Part shown: one piece after another, positions 57,038 through 64,000 of the stretch
Layout: every line of letters begins with the position of its first letter
Position numbering within the stretch: the stretch's first letter is position 1
DNA from: Bacteroidota bacterium
Lineage (GTDB): Bacteria > Bacteroidota > Bacteroidia > Chitinophagales > Saprospiraceae
DNA length: 64,000 nucleotides
NCBI GenBank assembly: GCA_963169455.1
Contig: CAUJDW010000128.1
Coordinates: 99,752 to 163,751 of the forward strand
Direction of reading: 5' to 3'
Program-made: the position numbers and the translations under genes
Notes under the pieces: model-generated
What the model saw: the letters and a program-made list of their open reading frames with translations, nothing else
Database searches by the model: none
What the model was told of the DNA's origin: nothing

Positions 57038-59230
57038 TCAATTAAACCAATACGACACCTTTGCCACCAGCGCCCGGTTGCGCACATTCCAGGGCGAAGG
57101 GAAGTAGTTGTCGGAATACACGATGAAGAGGTCCGACACGGGCTGGTAGCGCCACTGCAGGCGAATGTTGGTGTTGATGTTGTCGGCCTGCTCGTTGTAC
57201 TGGACAAAGACAGTCAGAAACAGGCTGGTCGTAAAGGTCAGGTCCAGCTTGGGCCCGATGAGGAAAAAATCCACGTCTTGAGAAGAATCAGGGAAAGCCA
57301 GGTTATTGTAGGCAAAATTGATGGCGATGCTGCCATAGGGCTGGAAGCGGAAGTTCAGCGCGCCCTTTATGCTGAAAAGATCGGCATTGAAAAAGCCCCC
57401 GTACCCGGCTTCAAAATTGTAGTTGAACAACTTCCGGGCATCGGACAGGTATTTGATTTCCACGCGGTTCCAGGTGTATTCGGAGCCTGCAGGCAGGGTA
57501 TCCCCGCCGGCATTGGTCGGGTCGAAGGGGTCGAGCAGGCGGATGTAGGACCGCCTGGCGCTGAGCTCCATCTCGCTCCGGTTGAGGAGCACCAGGCCGT
57601 AGGCGGCGCGCCACTCTTCATCCGAACGCTTTAAACCGGGGTCAAAGTAGTACTCCGCCCGAACAGAGGGGCCGTGGTTGACCACCACATCCGACCTGGG
57701 GTAAAATTTGTAGCCCACGCCCGCGCTGGTGCGGTGCAGCCCGCGCCGGCGCACAAAGCCGGTTTCCGCCAGGAAATTGGCGCCCACCAGGTCGTACCCG
57801 CCTTCCACTTTCCAAAGCTCCGTCTGATAAACGAGGTTGCCGGAGAGGGCCGTAGATTCGTTTTTCAGGCCGGGCGAAAGGGATCGATGTATAAAAAACT
57901 TGCCGATCCAGCGGTTGTTGGCGCTGGCCAGGTTGTAGTCCAGGCCGAACACCCGGTTGTAGCTGTTGCTTTCCTCCGGGATGTCGTTTGTGCCGGCGGT
58001 TAGTTGTTTGTTCACAAAAAAGGCGCCCACATTGGATCTGGCAAAAACCCGCCTTTGCACAGAGGCCACGGTGAAATTGGCGGCGGGAAAATCGCCCTCC
58101 GTACCGGTTTGCATATTGAGCAGCCCGATGCGCCATTGCTCGTCCAGCTTGCCGCTCAGGCGCAGCCCGGTCTGCACGGGGCTGGACAGGCCGATGCGGC
58201 GGGAGAAAAAAGGCCGCAGCCCGTCCTTGCCGAAGCCGGCGAACAGGTCCTGGTTTTCCAGGAAAAAACGCCGCCGCTCCGGAAAAAAGAGTTCGAAACG
58301 GTCGAGGTTGGCCACTTGCTGGTCCACATCCACCTGCGAAAAGTCCGGGTTGACGGTTACATCCAGGTTGATGGATGGGGTCAGGGAAAGCTTGGCGTCG
58401 ATGCCGGCATCGAGGCTGGGGGCTTTGGAAATATCCTGCTCATAGTCTTCCGAAGTCCGGGCAGCCAGATAGGGAATGAGTGAAAGGTCCGTCTTTGGCT
58501 TGGGCGGCGGCGCATCCCACTGCAAAGCGCCGGCGAAGGCGAGGGTCGCCGTTGCGAACTGCCGCGGCACGGGGGCCCAGCTCGACTTTTCATTGTTCTT
58601 CACATCCATGCGGCTGAAATTGACGCCCCACTGATCCACGCCGGCTTTGAACTGCAGGTTGTGAAAGGGAATAGCCATTTCGATGTTCCAGTAGCCATCG
58701 TAGTGTTTTACGGCGGATTCCCACTTGCAGTCCCAGTCGAGCGAGACGACCCCGCCGTCGGCCTGGGTGCCGTCCCATTGCGCGCCCGCGGCCGAAGCGC
58801 CGAAGGAAAAGCCGTTGGTCTGGTCGTTGTAGGTATCGATGAAGAGCAGGAAGTTGTCGTTAGCCCCGAAAATGAAGTCCCGCCGCAGCGATTCGATGAT
58901 GTGGGGGCGGCTGTCCCGCTCAAAACAGGTTATTCCGAAGTAGAGGCGCCGCTCGTCGTAGGTGGCGCGCACCTCGGTGCGGCTGTCGGCATAGCCCGTA
59001 TCAATGGGCTGCACCCGCCAGAAATCAGCCGCCACCTCGGCTTGCCGCCAGTCCGCTTCATCGAGTTGCCCGTCGACTTCGATGGCCCCCGCCGCTTTTT
59101 TGATTTGCAGGATGTATTGATCCCGGTTGGGGGTTTTGATGATGCGCCCCGGCTGCGTTTGGGCAGTAAGGAAAAAGGGCAGGGCCAGCAATAGGAAGCC
59201 CATAATCGGGCAATGCTGTCTTAATTTCAT
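57038..59230 (-). CDS. DUF5916 outer-membrane protein with N-terminal CBM9-like domain
   Basis: A 730-residue exported protein (signal MKLRQHCPIMGFLLLALPFFLTAQT). The first domain (about 40-230) matches carbohydrate-binding family 9-like DOMON folds: IEVDGQLDEADWRQAEVAADF, TEVRATYDERRLYFGITCFE and GYWNIEMAIPFHNLQF. The following 500 residues are the DUF5916 beta-barrel (NPDFSQVDVDQQVANLDRFE, FFPERRRFFLENQDLF are conserved) and the protein ends in an aromatic residue pair-like SYWFN. Function unknown; the family is widespread in Bacteroidota and Gemmatimonadota. It lies 104 bp upstream of the cytochrome gene on the same strand. Confidence 0.9.
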   Translation of the reverse strand: MKLRQHCPIMGFLLLALPFFLTAQTQPGRIIKTPNRDQYILQIKKAAGAIEVDGQLDEADWRQAEVAADFWRVQPIDTGYADSRTEVRATYDERRLYFGITCFERDSRPHIIESLRRDFIFGANDNFLLFIDTYNDQTNGFSFGASAAGAQWDGTQADGGVVSLDWDCKWESAVKHYDGYWNIEMAIPFHNLQFKAGVDQWGVNFSRMDVKNNEKSSWAPVPRQFATATLAFAGALQWDAPPPKPKTDLSLIPYLAARTSEDYEQDISKAPSLDAGIDAKLSLTPSINLDVTVNPDFSQVDVDQQVANLDRFELFFPERRRFFLENQDLFAGFGKDGLRPFFSRRIGLSSPVQTGLRLSGKLDEQWRIGLLNMQTGTEGDFPAANFTVASVQRRVFARSNVGAFFVNKQLTAGTNDIPEESNSYNRVFGLDYNLASANNRWIGKFFIHRSLSPGLKNESTALSGNLVYQTELWKVEGGYDLVGANFLAETGFVRRRGLHRTSAGVGYKFYPRSDVVVNHGPSVRAEYYFDPGLKRSDEEWRAAYGLVLLNRSEMELSARRSYIRLLDPFDPTNAGGDTLPAGSEYTWNRVEIKYLSDARKLFNYNFEAGYGGFFNADLFSIKGALNFRFQPYGSIAINFAYNNLAFPDSSQDVDFFLIGPKLDLTFTTSLFLTVFVQYNEQADNINTNIRLQWRYQPVSDLFIVYSDNYFPSPWNVRNRALVAKVSYWFN

Positions 59231-59319
59231 GTGGTGCTGAGTTATTGTGCTGACTTGTTCCCAATGGTGATCCGGAGCTCCAAAGTAAGAAAAAAAGTCG
59301 GGCGATTTCCCCCTTCCCC

Positions 59320-59676
59320 CTACCTGTAATGCTTCACATCGATCCCTTCCATCTCCATCAGATCAATGCCAAAATTCCGGATAGCAACCACGATCGGTAT
59401 GGCCAGTTTCCCTTTTTCCGTAATGCTGTATTCCGTCTTCGGCGGAACGACGGGGTAAACCTCCCGGTGGATAAAACCATCCTCTTCCAGTTCCCGCAAC
59501 TGGGTGGTGAGCATTTTGTCCGAAATGTGCCTGATGTCCCGCTTCAGTTCGCTATAGCGGAACACTTTGTCCTTCAGTCGCCAGAGGATGGGCATTTTCC
59601 AGGTGCCCCCCAGCCGCCCCATGGCGAATTCCACCGGGTTGTAATACACTTTGCCGTTGTAGATAAAATCGGGCAT
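59320..59676 (-). CDS. HxlR-family transcriptional regulator
   Basis: A 118-residue winged-helix regulator. PVEFAMGRLGGTWKMPILWRL, FSELKRDIRHISDKMLTTQLREL and GFIHREVYPVVPPKTEYSIT match the HxlR/MarR-like fold. HxlR proteins often sense reactive electrophiles or quinones through a cysteine; no cysteine is present here. It is divergent from a DJ-1/PfpI gene, with a 139-bp shared regulatory region, and most likely controls that gene and itself. Confidence 0.93.
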   Translation of the reverse strand: MPDFIYNGKVYYNPVEFAMGRLGGTWKMPILWRLKDKVFRYSELKRDIRHISDKMLTTQLRELEEDGFIHREVYPVVPPKTEYSITEKGKLAIPIVVAIRNFGIDLMEMEGIDVKHYR

Positions 59677-59724
59677 TTTTAACTATTTGATTATCAATTC
59701 GCTTTCAAAAAAGTAAGTACCAAA

Positions 59725-59771
59725 CTTTTAGGCTAGTATATTGTCAAAAGTAGGTATTGCCGATAACTTTG
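59725..59771 (+). promoter_or_regulatory. Promoter and possible HxlR operator for the DJ-1-like gene
   Basis: TTG at 59741-59743 and TAACTTTG at 59764-59771 (20-bp spacer) give a promoter directed to the DJ-1-like gene. ACTTTT (59725-59730) and AAAAGT (59747-59752) form an inverted pair overlapping the -33 element, a plausible repressor site. Confidence 0.5.
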
Positions 59772-59815
59772 GCAAGTGTTTTAACCCAAGTTATCATTCT
59801 ATTAATTCAGCAAAA

Positions 59816-60580
59816 ATGAGTGCAGTAAAAGAAGTTCAATCTTACGTTCATCCTCACGGCGCACCTTTCAAAGGTAAAATTTTAATGGTAGCCAGCAGCC
59901 CTGCAGTTTCAGGGCAGACCGGCTGGCCGATCGGCTTCTGGGCGGCAGAGCTGACGCACCCCCTGCGGGTGTTCCAGGAAGCCGGCTATGAAGTGGAGCT
60001 GGTGTCGACGGAAGGGGGAAAACTGGAAATGGACGGCTATTCCAACCCCGCCGATGTGAGCGGCTATTCCGCCCACGACATTATTTCTCTGGGGTATATG
60101 CAGCAGGAATGGTTCAGCAGTATGCTGGGAAACACCCGTAAACTGTCGGATGTCAGCCCCGATGATTACGCAGCCATTTTCCTCGTCGGCGGCCAGGGCC
60201 CGATGTACACCTTCCGCGGGAACAAGGCGCTGGAAAAACTCTTCACCGCTTTTTATGAATCCGGCAAGCCCAGCGCCGCAGTCTGCCATTCCACAACCTT
60301 ATTGCTCGAAGCCAAAAAGTCAAATGGCGAACTCCTGGTCAAAGGCAAAACCTGGACCGGCTTCGCCGATGCGGAAGAGGAATACGCCGACCAGGCCGTG
60401 GGCATGAAAATACAACCCTACCGGATCGAGGCGGAAGCCAGAAAAATCCCCGGCACTACCTTTAAGGTGGCGGCGCCCTTCTCCTCCTATGCCATCGCCG
60501 ATGGCAACCTGATCACAGGCCAGCAACAGAATTCCGGCGCAGCAGCTGCCGAACTGGTCGTGGAGCAGTTGAACCGATAA
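59816..60580 (+). CDS. DJ-1/PfpI-family protein (type 1 glutamine-amidotransferase-like)
   Basis: A 254-residue protein starting at ATG 59816 (MSAVKEVQSYVHPHG). The nucleophile elbow AAVCHSTTLLLEA carries the cysteine, the glutamate is in STEGGKLEMDG, and FLVGGQGPMYTFRGN is typical of the Hsp31/YhbO-type subgroup. Such proteins act as glyoxalase III-like enzymes or protein deglycases in electrophile stress. The divergent HxlR gene supports induction by a reactive compound. Complete, no signal peptide. Confidence 0.92.
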   Translation: MSAVKEVQSYVHPHGAPFKGKILMVASSPAVSGQTGWPIGFWAAELTHPLRVFQEAGYEVELVSTEGGKLEMDGYSNPADVSGYSAHDIISLGYMQQEWFSSMLGNTRKLSDVSPDDYAAIFLVGGQGPMYTFRGNKALEKLFTAFYESGKPSAAVCHSTTLLLEAKKSNGELLVKGKTWTGFADAEEEYADQAVGMKIQPYRIEAEARKIPGTTFKVAAPFSSYAIADGNLITGQQQNSGAAAAELVVEQLNR

Positions 60581-60621
60581 CCTGATGAAGGGGCGCTCCT
60601 GAAAGCCCTGATGGATGTGGG

Positions 60622-60648
60622 TAGTAGGTCGGTAGGTCGGAAGGTCGG
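60622..60648. repeat. Short 8-bp tandem repeat GTAGGTCG
   Basis: Three units (GTAGGTCG, GTAGGTCG, GAAGGTCG) lie after the DJ-1 gene. The 215-bp gap to xylA also contains TTTTTACCCG copy E and a short hairpin. Confidence 0.6.
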
Positions 60649-60658
60649 CAATCCAGCA

Positions 60659-60733
60659 TTTTTACCCGACAAAGCCGTCGGGCGCCTTCGCACAAGGCAA
60701 TAACGCCCGATAGCGGCGGCGGGCCAGTATTCC
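60659..60733 (+). repeat. TTTTTACCCG intergenic repeat, copy E
   Basis: Begins TTTTTACCCGACAAAGCC, contains a GGGCG/CGCCC-rich palindrome, and ends CGGGCCAGTATTCC. The ending matches copy C in inverse orientation (13727-13740). Confidence 0.55.
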
Positions 60734-60763
60734 GGTATTCCAATATTCCAGCACCAAAGGCAT

Positions 60764-60788
60764 CCCCTGGGATACTCCGGCCCAGGGG
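60764..60788 (-). terminator. Hairpin 3' of xylA
   Basis: CCCCTGGG (60764-60771) pairs with CCCAGGGG (60781-60788), located just past the xylA stop. The minus-strand tail is not T-rich, so it is only a candidate. Confidence 0.4.
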
Positions 60789-60795
60789 GCGCTGC

Positions 60796-62136
60796 CTAGA
60801 TATACCTGTTCAGGATATTTTCAAAAAGCTCCTGCCGGCCGCTGCGCTGCTCCGGCTCGCCGTTTTTCGCGGCGATGGCCGCCAGTTCCTTCAGGCTCAG
60901 TTTGCCGTTTTCAAAATCGAGCCCATGCCCCTTGTCGAAAGAGGCGTAGCGCTCCGCCCGGAGTTTTTTGTAATCCGAATGCTCCAGGATGTCATGGGCG
61001 GCCAGCAGGGCCCGGGCAAAGGCGTCCATGCCGCCGATATGGCCGTAGAACAGGTCTTCCGGATCGGTGGAATTGCGGCGGGTTTTGGCGTCGAAGTTAA
61101 TGCCGCCGCCCCGCAGGCCGCCAGCTTCCAGAAAAACCAGCATGGCCTCGGTGAGCTCGTACACATCTGCCGGAAACTGGTCGGTGTCCCATCCGTTCTG
61201 GTAGTCGCCGCGGTTGGCGTCGAGGCTGCCGAGCATGCCGGCGTCGGCGGCTACCTGCATTTCGTGCTGCATGCTGTGCTGGGCCAGGGTGGCGTGGTTG
61301 AATTCCAGGTTGAGCTTGAAATCGCCCTCCAGCCCGAAATGCCGGATGAATCCGACGCAGGTGGCGGCATCAAAGTCGTATTGGTGTTTGCTCGGTTCCA
61401 TTGGTTTCGGCTCGATGAAAAAATAGCCCTTGAAACCCTGCTGCCTGGCATAGTCTTTAGCCATGTGCAGGAAGCGCGCCAGGTGGCCGAGCTCCCGCTT
61501 CATGTCGGTGTTGAGCAGCGACATATAGCCTTCCCTTCCTCCCCAGAAGACGTAATTTGCGCCGCCCAGCTTGATGGTGGCGTCGAGGGCCATCCTGACC
61601 TGCGCGCCGGCATGGGCCACCACGGCGAAATCGGGGTTCGTGGCGGCTCCGTTCATGTAGCGGGGATGGGAGAAAAGATTGGCGGTGCCCCAAAGCGGTT
61701 CCACTCCGCTGGCCTGCTGCTTTTCCAGGGCGTAGTCCGTTATCTTTTCCAGCCGCTTTTCGCTTTCCGCCAGGCTTGGCCCTTCCGCCACGAGGTCGTA
61801 ATCGTGAAAGCAGTAAAAGGGCGCGCCCAGTTTGGTGATAAACTCAAAACCCGCGTCCATCTTATCACGGGCCTGCCCCAGGGGGTCGCCGGGCCGGAGC
61901 CATGGGAAATTTTTCGTCGGCGCTCCAAAGGGGTCGGCGCCCGTTCCGCAGAAGCTGTGCCACCAGCAAACGGCGAAGCGGAAGTGCTCCTTCATGGTTT
62001 TGCCGCCTACCATGCGGTGCTCGTCGTACCAGCGGAATGCAAGCGGGTTGTCTGTTTCGCGGCCTTCGTAGGGTATCTTGCCGATGCCTTTAAAATACTC
62101 TTTCTGGCCTAAGGTCAGGTGAATCTGGCTGGACAT
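60796..62136 (-). CDS. xylA: Xylose isomerase
   Basis: A 446-residue class II xylose isomerase that converts D-xylose to D-xylulose. Metal and substrate motifs: [10 protein letters not shown] near 65, [29 protein letters not shown] and [20 protein letters not shown] are seen. Length fits the Bacteroides-type enzyme. Start at ATG 62136. It follows xylB by 51 bp on the minus strand, forming an operon for xylose use. No xylose transporter or regulator is within the window. Confidence 0.97.
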   Translation of the reverse strand: MSSQIHLTLGQKEYFKGIGKIPYEGRETDNPLAFRWYDEHRMVGGKTMKEHFRFAVCWWHSFCGTGADPFGAPTKNFPWLRPGDPLGQARDKMDAGFEFITKLGAPFYCFHDYDLVAEGPSLAESEKRLEKITDYALEKQQASGVEPLWGTANLFSHPRYMNGAATNPDFAVVAHAGAQVRMALDATIKLGGANYVFWGGREGYMSLLNTDMKRELGHLARFLHMAKDYARQQGFKGYFFIEPKPMEPSKHQYDFDAATCVGFIRHFGLEGDFKLNLEFNHATLAQHSMQHEMQVAADAGMLGSLDANRGDYQNGWDTDQFPADVYELTEAMLVFLEAGGLRGGGINFDAKTRRNSTDPEDLFYGHIGGMDAFARALLAAHDILEHSDYKKLRAERYASFDKGHGLDFENGKLSLKELAAIAAKNGEPEQRSGRQELFENILNRYI

Positions 62137-62187
62137 GTGATCTGTATTTTAGGGTGGATGTTACACAACCACCGTTTCACAAAAGTT

Positions 62188-63690
62188 TTATCGGCTGCCG
62201 GGGCCACTGCGAAGCAGCTGTTCCAGGCTGTTCAGCCAGCGTCCGTATGCTTCTTCGTAGTCCCCTCCTGGTTCGGCAGGTTCGTACCGCTGCACCACTT
62301 TATTGCCCTGCATGGCCTCCCGGGCCGAAGCGTACAGCCCAACGGCCACGCCGGCTGCCCTGGCCGCCCCGACAGCGCCGGTCGTTTCGATCACTTCAAT
62401 CCGGCTGCCCATCAGGTTGGAGATGGTTGTGGAAAAAACGGATGACTGGAACAGGTTGTCGTTGCCAACCCGGATAAACTCAACGCCCAGGCCCATCTCT
62501 TTGAGAATATTCATTCCATAAACAAAGGAAAAGGCGATGCCTTCCAGGGCGGCCCTGAAGAAATGGGCGCGTCCGTGCCGGTTGAACTGCAGGTTGCTGA
62601 CTTGCGCTCCCGGCGCTTTGTTGCCCAGCATGCGCTCGGCCCCGTTGCCGAAAGGAAGGATGCAGAGCCCGTCGGCGCCCGGAGGAACGGAAGCTGCCAG
62701 GCGTTCCATACCGGCGTAGGATATGCCGTCCTGGCCCAGATGCTGCCTGGCCCAGCGGTACTGTATGCCCGCGCCATTGATGCACAGCAATATCCCTATG
62801 CTGGGCTTTTCCGCACTGTGGTTGACGTGGGCGAAGGCATTCACACGGGATTCGGGATCGTACAAGGGCCTTCCGGCCACCCCGTACACCACGCCCGAAG
62901 TGCCGCCGGTTGCCGCCACCTCGCCGGCTTCCAGCACATTGAGGGAAAGTGCATTGTTGGGTTGGTCGCCGGCCCGGTAGGACACTTCGATGCCCGCCGG
63001 CAGGCCTGTGGCTTCGGCAGCGGCGGCACTGACTTTGCCCTGATGCGAAAAAGTGGGGACGGCCTCAGGCAGCAAATCCATGTCAAAGCCGAAATGTTCG
63101 AGGGCGAGTTTTGCCGGGGCGTGGTTTTCAAAGTCCCACAAAATGCCTTCCGACAAACCGCTGGGCGTCGTCCGGATTTCTCCTGTCAGGCGCATGGCGA
63201 TGTAGTCGCCGGGCAGCAATATTTTGTGGATGCGCCGGTAGACGTCCGGCTCGTTGTCCTTGACCCATTTCAGTTTGGATGCTGTAAAATTGCCGGGCGT
63301 ATTGAGCATCTGCCGGAAGCATTGTTCCTGGCCGATGGCGGCCCGGGCGGCCTCGCCGATGGCAATGGCCCGGCTGTCGCACCAGATGATGGAAGGCCGC
63401 AGCACCTGCTGGTTTTCATCTACCAGCACCAGGCCGTGCATCTGGTAGGCGATTCCAACTGCTTTGATCATCTCCGGTTTTACACCCGTCAGGCCCAGCA
63501 GCTTTCTGGTTGCCAGGCAGACGTTATCCCACCAGTCCTCGGGATGCTGCTCTGCCCAGCCCGGTTGCGGGGCCAGCATGCCCATTTCCGCTTCAGGTGA
63601 CTGGACGACAGCAAGCTGCAGCCCGCTTTGAGCATCTACCAAAGCCGTTTTGATGGAGGAAGAGCCGATGTCATAGCCTATGAGATACAT
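62188..63690 (-). CDS. xylB: Xylulokinase
   Basis: A 500-residue FGGY-family kinase that phosphorylates D-xylulose. Start at ATG 63690 (MYLIGYDIGSSSIKTALVDA). Motifs: DIGSSS phosphate-1 loop at the N-terminus, YQMHGLVLVDENQQVLRPSI WCDSRA region, and GGTSGVVYGV, followed by the second FGGY domain with EVIETTGAVGAARAAGVAVGLY. It is the first gene of the xylB-xylA unit. A tRNA gene with its own terminator lies upstream on the same strand, so xylB should have a separate promoter. Confidence 0.95.
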   Translation of the reverse strand: MYLIGYDIGSSSIKTALVDAQSGLQLAVVQSPEAEMGMLAPQPGWAEQHPEDWWDNVCLATRKLLGLTGVKPEMIKAVGIAYQMHGLVLVDENQQVLRPSIIWCDSRAIAIGEAARAAIGQEQCFRQMLNTPGNFTASKLKWVKDNEPDVYRRIHKILLPGDYIAMRLTGEIRTTPSGLSEGILWDFENHAPAKLALEHFGFDMDLLPEAVPTFSHQGKVSAAAAEATGLPAGIEVSYRAGDQPNNALSLNVLEAGEVAATGGTSGVVYGVAGRPLYDPESRVNAFAHVNHSAEKPSIGILLCINGAGIQYRWARQHLGQDGISYAGMERLAASVPPGADGLCILPFGNGAERMLGNKAPGAQVSNLQFNRHGRAHFFRAALEGIAFSFVYGMNILKEMGLGVEFIRVGNDNLFQSSVFSTTISNLMGSRIEVIETTGAVGAARAAGVAVGLYASAREAMQGNKVVQRYEPAEPGGDYEEAYGRWLNSLEQLLRSGPGSR

Positions 63691-63807
63691 GCGATGAGCC
63701 TCGATTTGGACTCCGTCGAATGTACGGCAAAAAATTGTAAGCGGGAAATTTCGCTTTGGAAGGAATGGATCAGCCTGATGCGGCTTGCCAAAGCCCGGGA
63801 AGAACAA

Positions 63808-63836
63808 AAAAGGCGCCCCGGTATGGAACGCCTTTT
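63808..63836 (-). terminator. Rho-independent terminator of the tRNA-Met gene
   Basis: On the minus strand AAAAGGCG (63836-63829) pairs with CGCCTTTT (63815-63808), then TT. It starts three bases after the tRNA 3' end. Confidence 0.8.
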
Positions 63837-63838
63837 CG

Positions 63839-63912
63839 TAGCGTGGGGCGGGCTTGAACCGCCGACCTCATGATTATGAATCATGCGCTCTGACCAGCTG
63901 AGCTACCACGCC
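63839..63912 (-). tRNA. tRNA-Met (CAT anticodon)
   Basis: The minus strand folds as a full cloverleaf: acceptor GGCGTGG/CCACGCT (first pair G-U), D-stem GCTC/GAGC, anticodon stem CATGA/TCATG with loop TTCATAA (anticodon CAT), T-arm GGCGG-TTCAAGC-CCGCC and discriminator A. CCA is not encoded. The structure suits elongator tRNA-Met; a lysidine-modified tRNA-Ile2 cannot be excluded by sequence reading alone. Confidence 0.92.
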
Positions 63913-63967
63913 ATATTTTCTTTTTCCGAGCCCTTAGGCTCCTTTTCATGGCCTGAAGCGCCGGCCT

Positions 63968-64000
63968 TCCCGATTTTGATCGGGACGCTCTGGCCAGCTG
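63968..64000 (-). other. Hairpin plus tRNA D-arm-like fragment at the window edge
   Basis: ACGCTCTGGCCAGCTG at 63985-64000 is nearly identical to the D-arm of the neighbouring tRNA (GCGCTCTGACCAGCTG). It is preceded by the hairpin TCCCGAT-TTTG-ATCGGGA (63968-63985). The part in the window does not fold as a standard anticodon arm (loop length wrong), so it may be a tRNA fragment or a tRNA that starts beyond the edge. Confidence 0.35.

Noticed and set aside
63968..64000. A second complete tRNA gene at the right edge
   Set aside because: Only a D-arm-like stretch is inside the window and the hairpin before it does not make a standard anticodon arm.

Overview
The window is 64 kb of a GC-rich (roughly 58-60 % by eye) chromosome of a Bacteroidota member, most likely a Saprospiraceae-type lineage (inference). 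The signs are Bacteroidota -7 promoter boxes of the TAnnTTTG type (with TTTG about 16-20 bp upstream in the best cases), starts without Shine-Dalgarno sequences, a C-terminal domain resembling type IX secretion sorting domains, a DUF5723 outer-membrane protein, a glucosamine-6-phosphate deaminase fused to a PIG-L domain, and a PycTM-type (DUF5706) membrane protein. The content is mainly housekeeping and stress genes. No phage, IS transposase, CRISPR array or classical defence island was seen.

Layout. 1-6.5 kb: the 3' part of aspS, an AT-richer DUF4143-type ATPase, two alpha/beta hydrolases, a zinc-ribbon SAM methyltransferase and an HD-like/PycTM membrane protein. 6.5-10.4 kb: a lipoprotein plus DUF5723 barrel pair, then a 750-bp intergenic region packed with repeats, including a 326-bp terminal-inverted-repeat element flanked by an 11-bp direct repeat. 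10.4-17.5 kb: an aspartoacylase-like enzyme, SET and 2OG-Fe(II) proteins, a two-component pair, and an operon of GNAT-nitrilase, DUF486 protein and PPK2. 17.7-25.7 kb: mtnA, trkA-trkH, a low-molecular-weight phosphatase, glyA and a secreted phosphoesterase. 25.7-36.7 kb: core metabolism and translation (polyprenyl synthase, NfeD-like protein, prs, bL25, nitrilase, NlpC/P60, adk, nagB, obgE) ending with a kinase-RapZ fusion.

37.3-51.6 kb is the most system-like block. A rightward run of genes carries an eRF1-like protein, Hsp20, two tandem universal stress proteins, a P-loop kinase overlapping an APH-like kinase, a glutamate-cysteine-ligase-fold/CBS fusion, a histone-deacetylase-like enzyme, and an ADP-forming acyl-CoA synthetase fused to a GNAT acetyltransferase. 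It is followed by a convergent transmembrane adenylate cyclase with a beta-propeller sensor. The same 12-bp palindrome (TGACAATTGTCA or one-base variants) lies upstream of both the first gene of the block and the cyclase gene. The deacetylase and acetyltransferase suggest a local protein-acetylation writer/eraser pair tied to acetyl-CoA energy metabolism, comparable in logic to Bacillus acuA/acuC (inference).

52-64 kb: an SRPBCC/GyrI-like membrane protein disrupted by an apparent 2-nt deletion, an M48 metalloprotease, a DUF6438 lipoprotein, a DinB/DUF1572 protein, a dihaem cytochrome c, a DUF5916 outer-membrane protein, a divergent HxlR regulator/DJ-1 pair, a leftward xylB-xylA operon, and a tRNA-Met with its terminator. 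Several intergenic repeat families recur through the window: paired CGCGGGCC hairpins, TTTTTACCCGG elements, and 7-8 bp tandem arrays.
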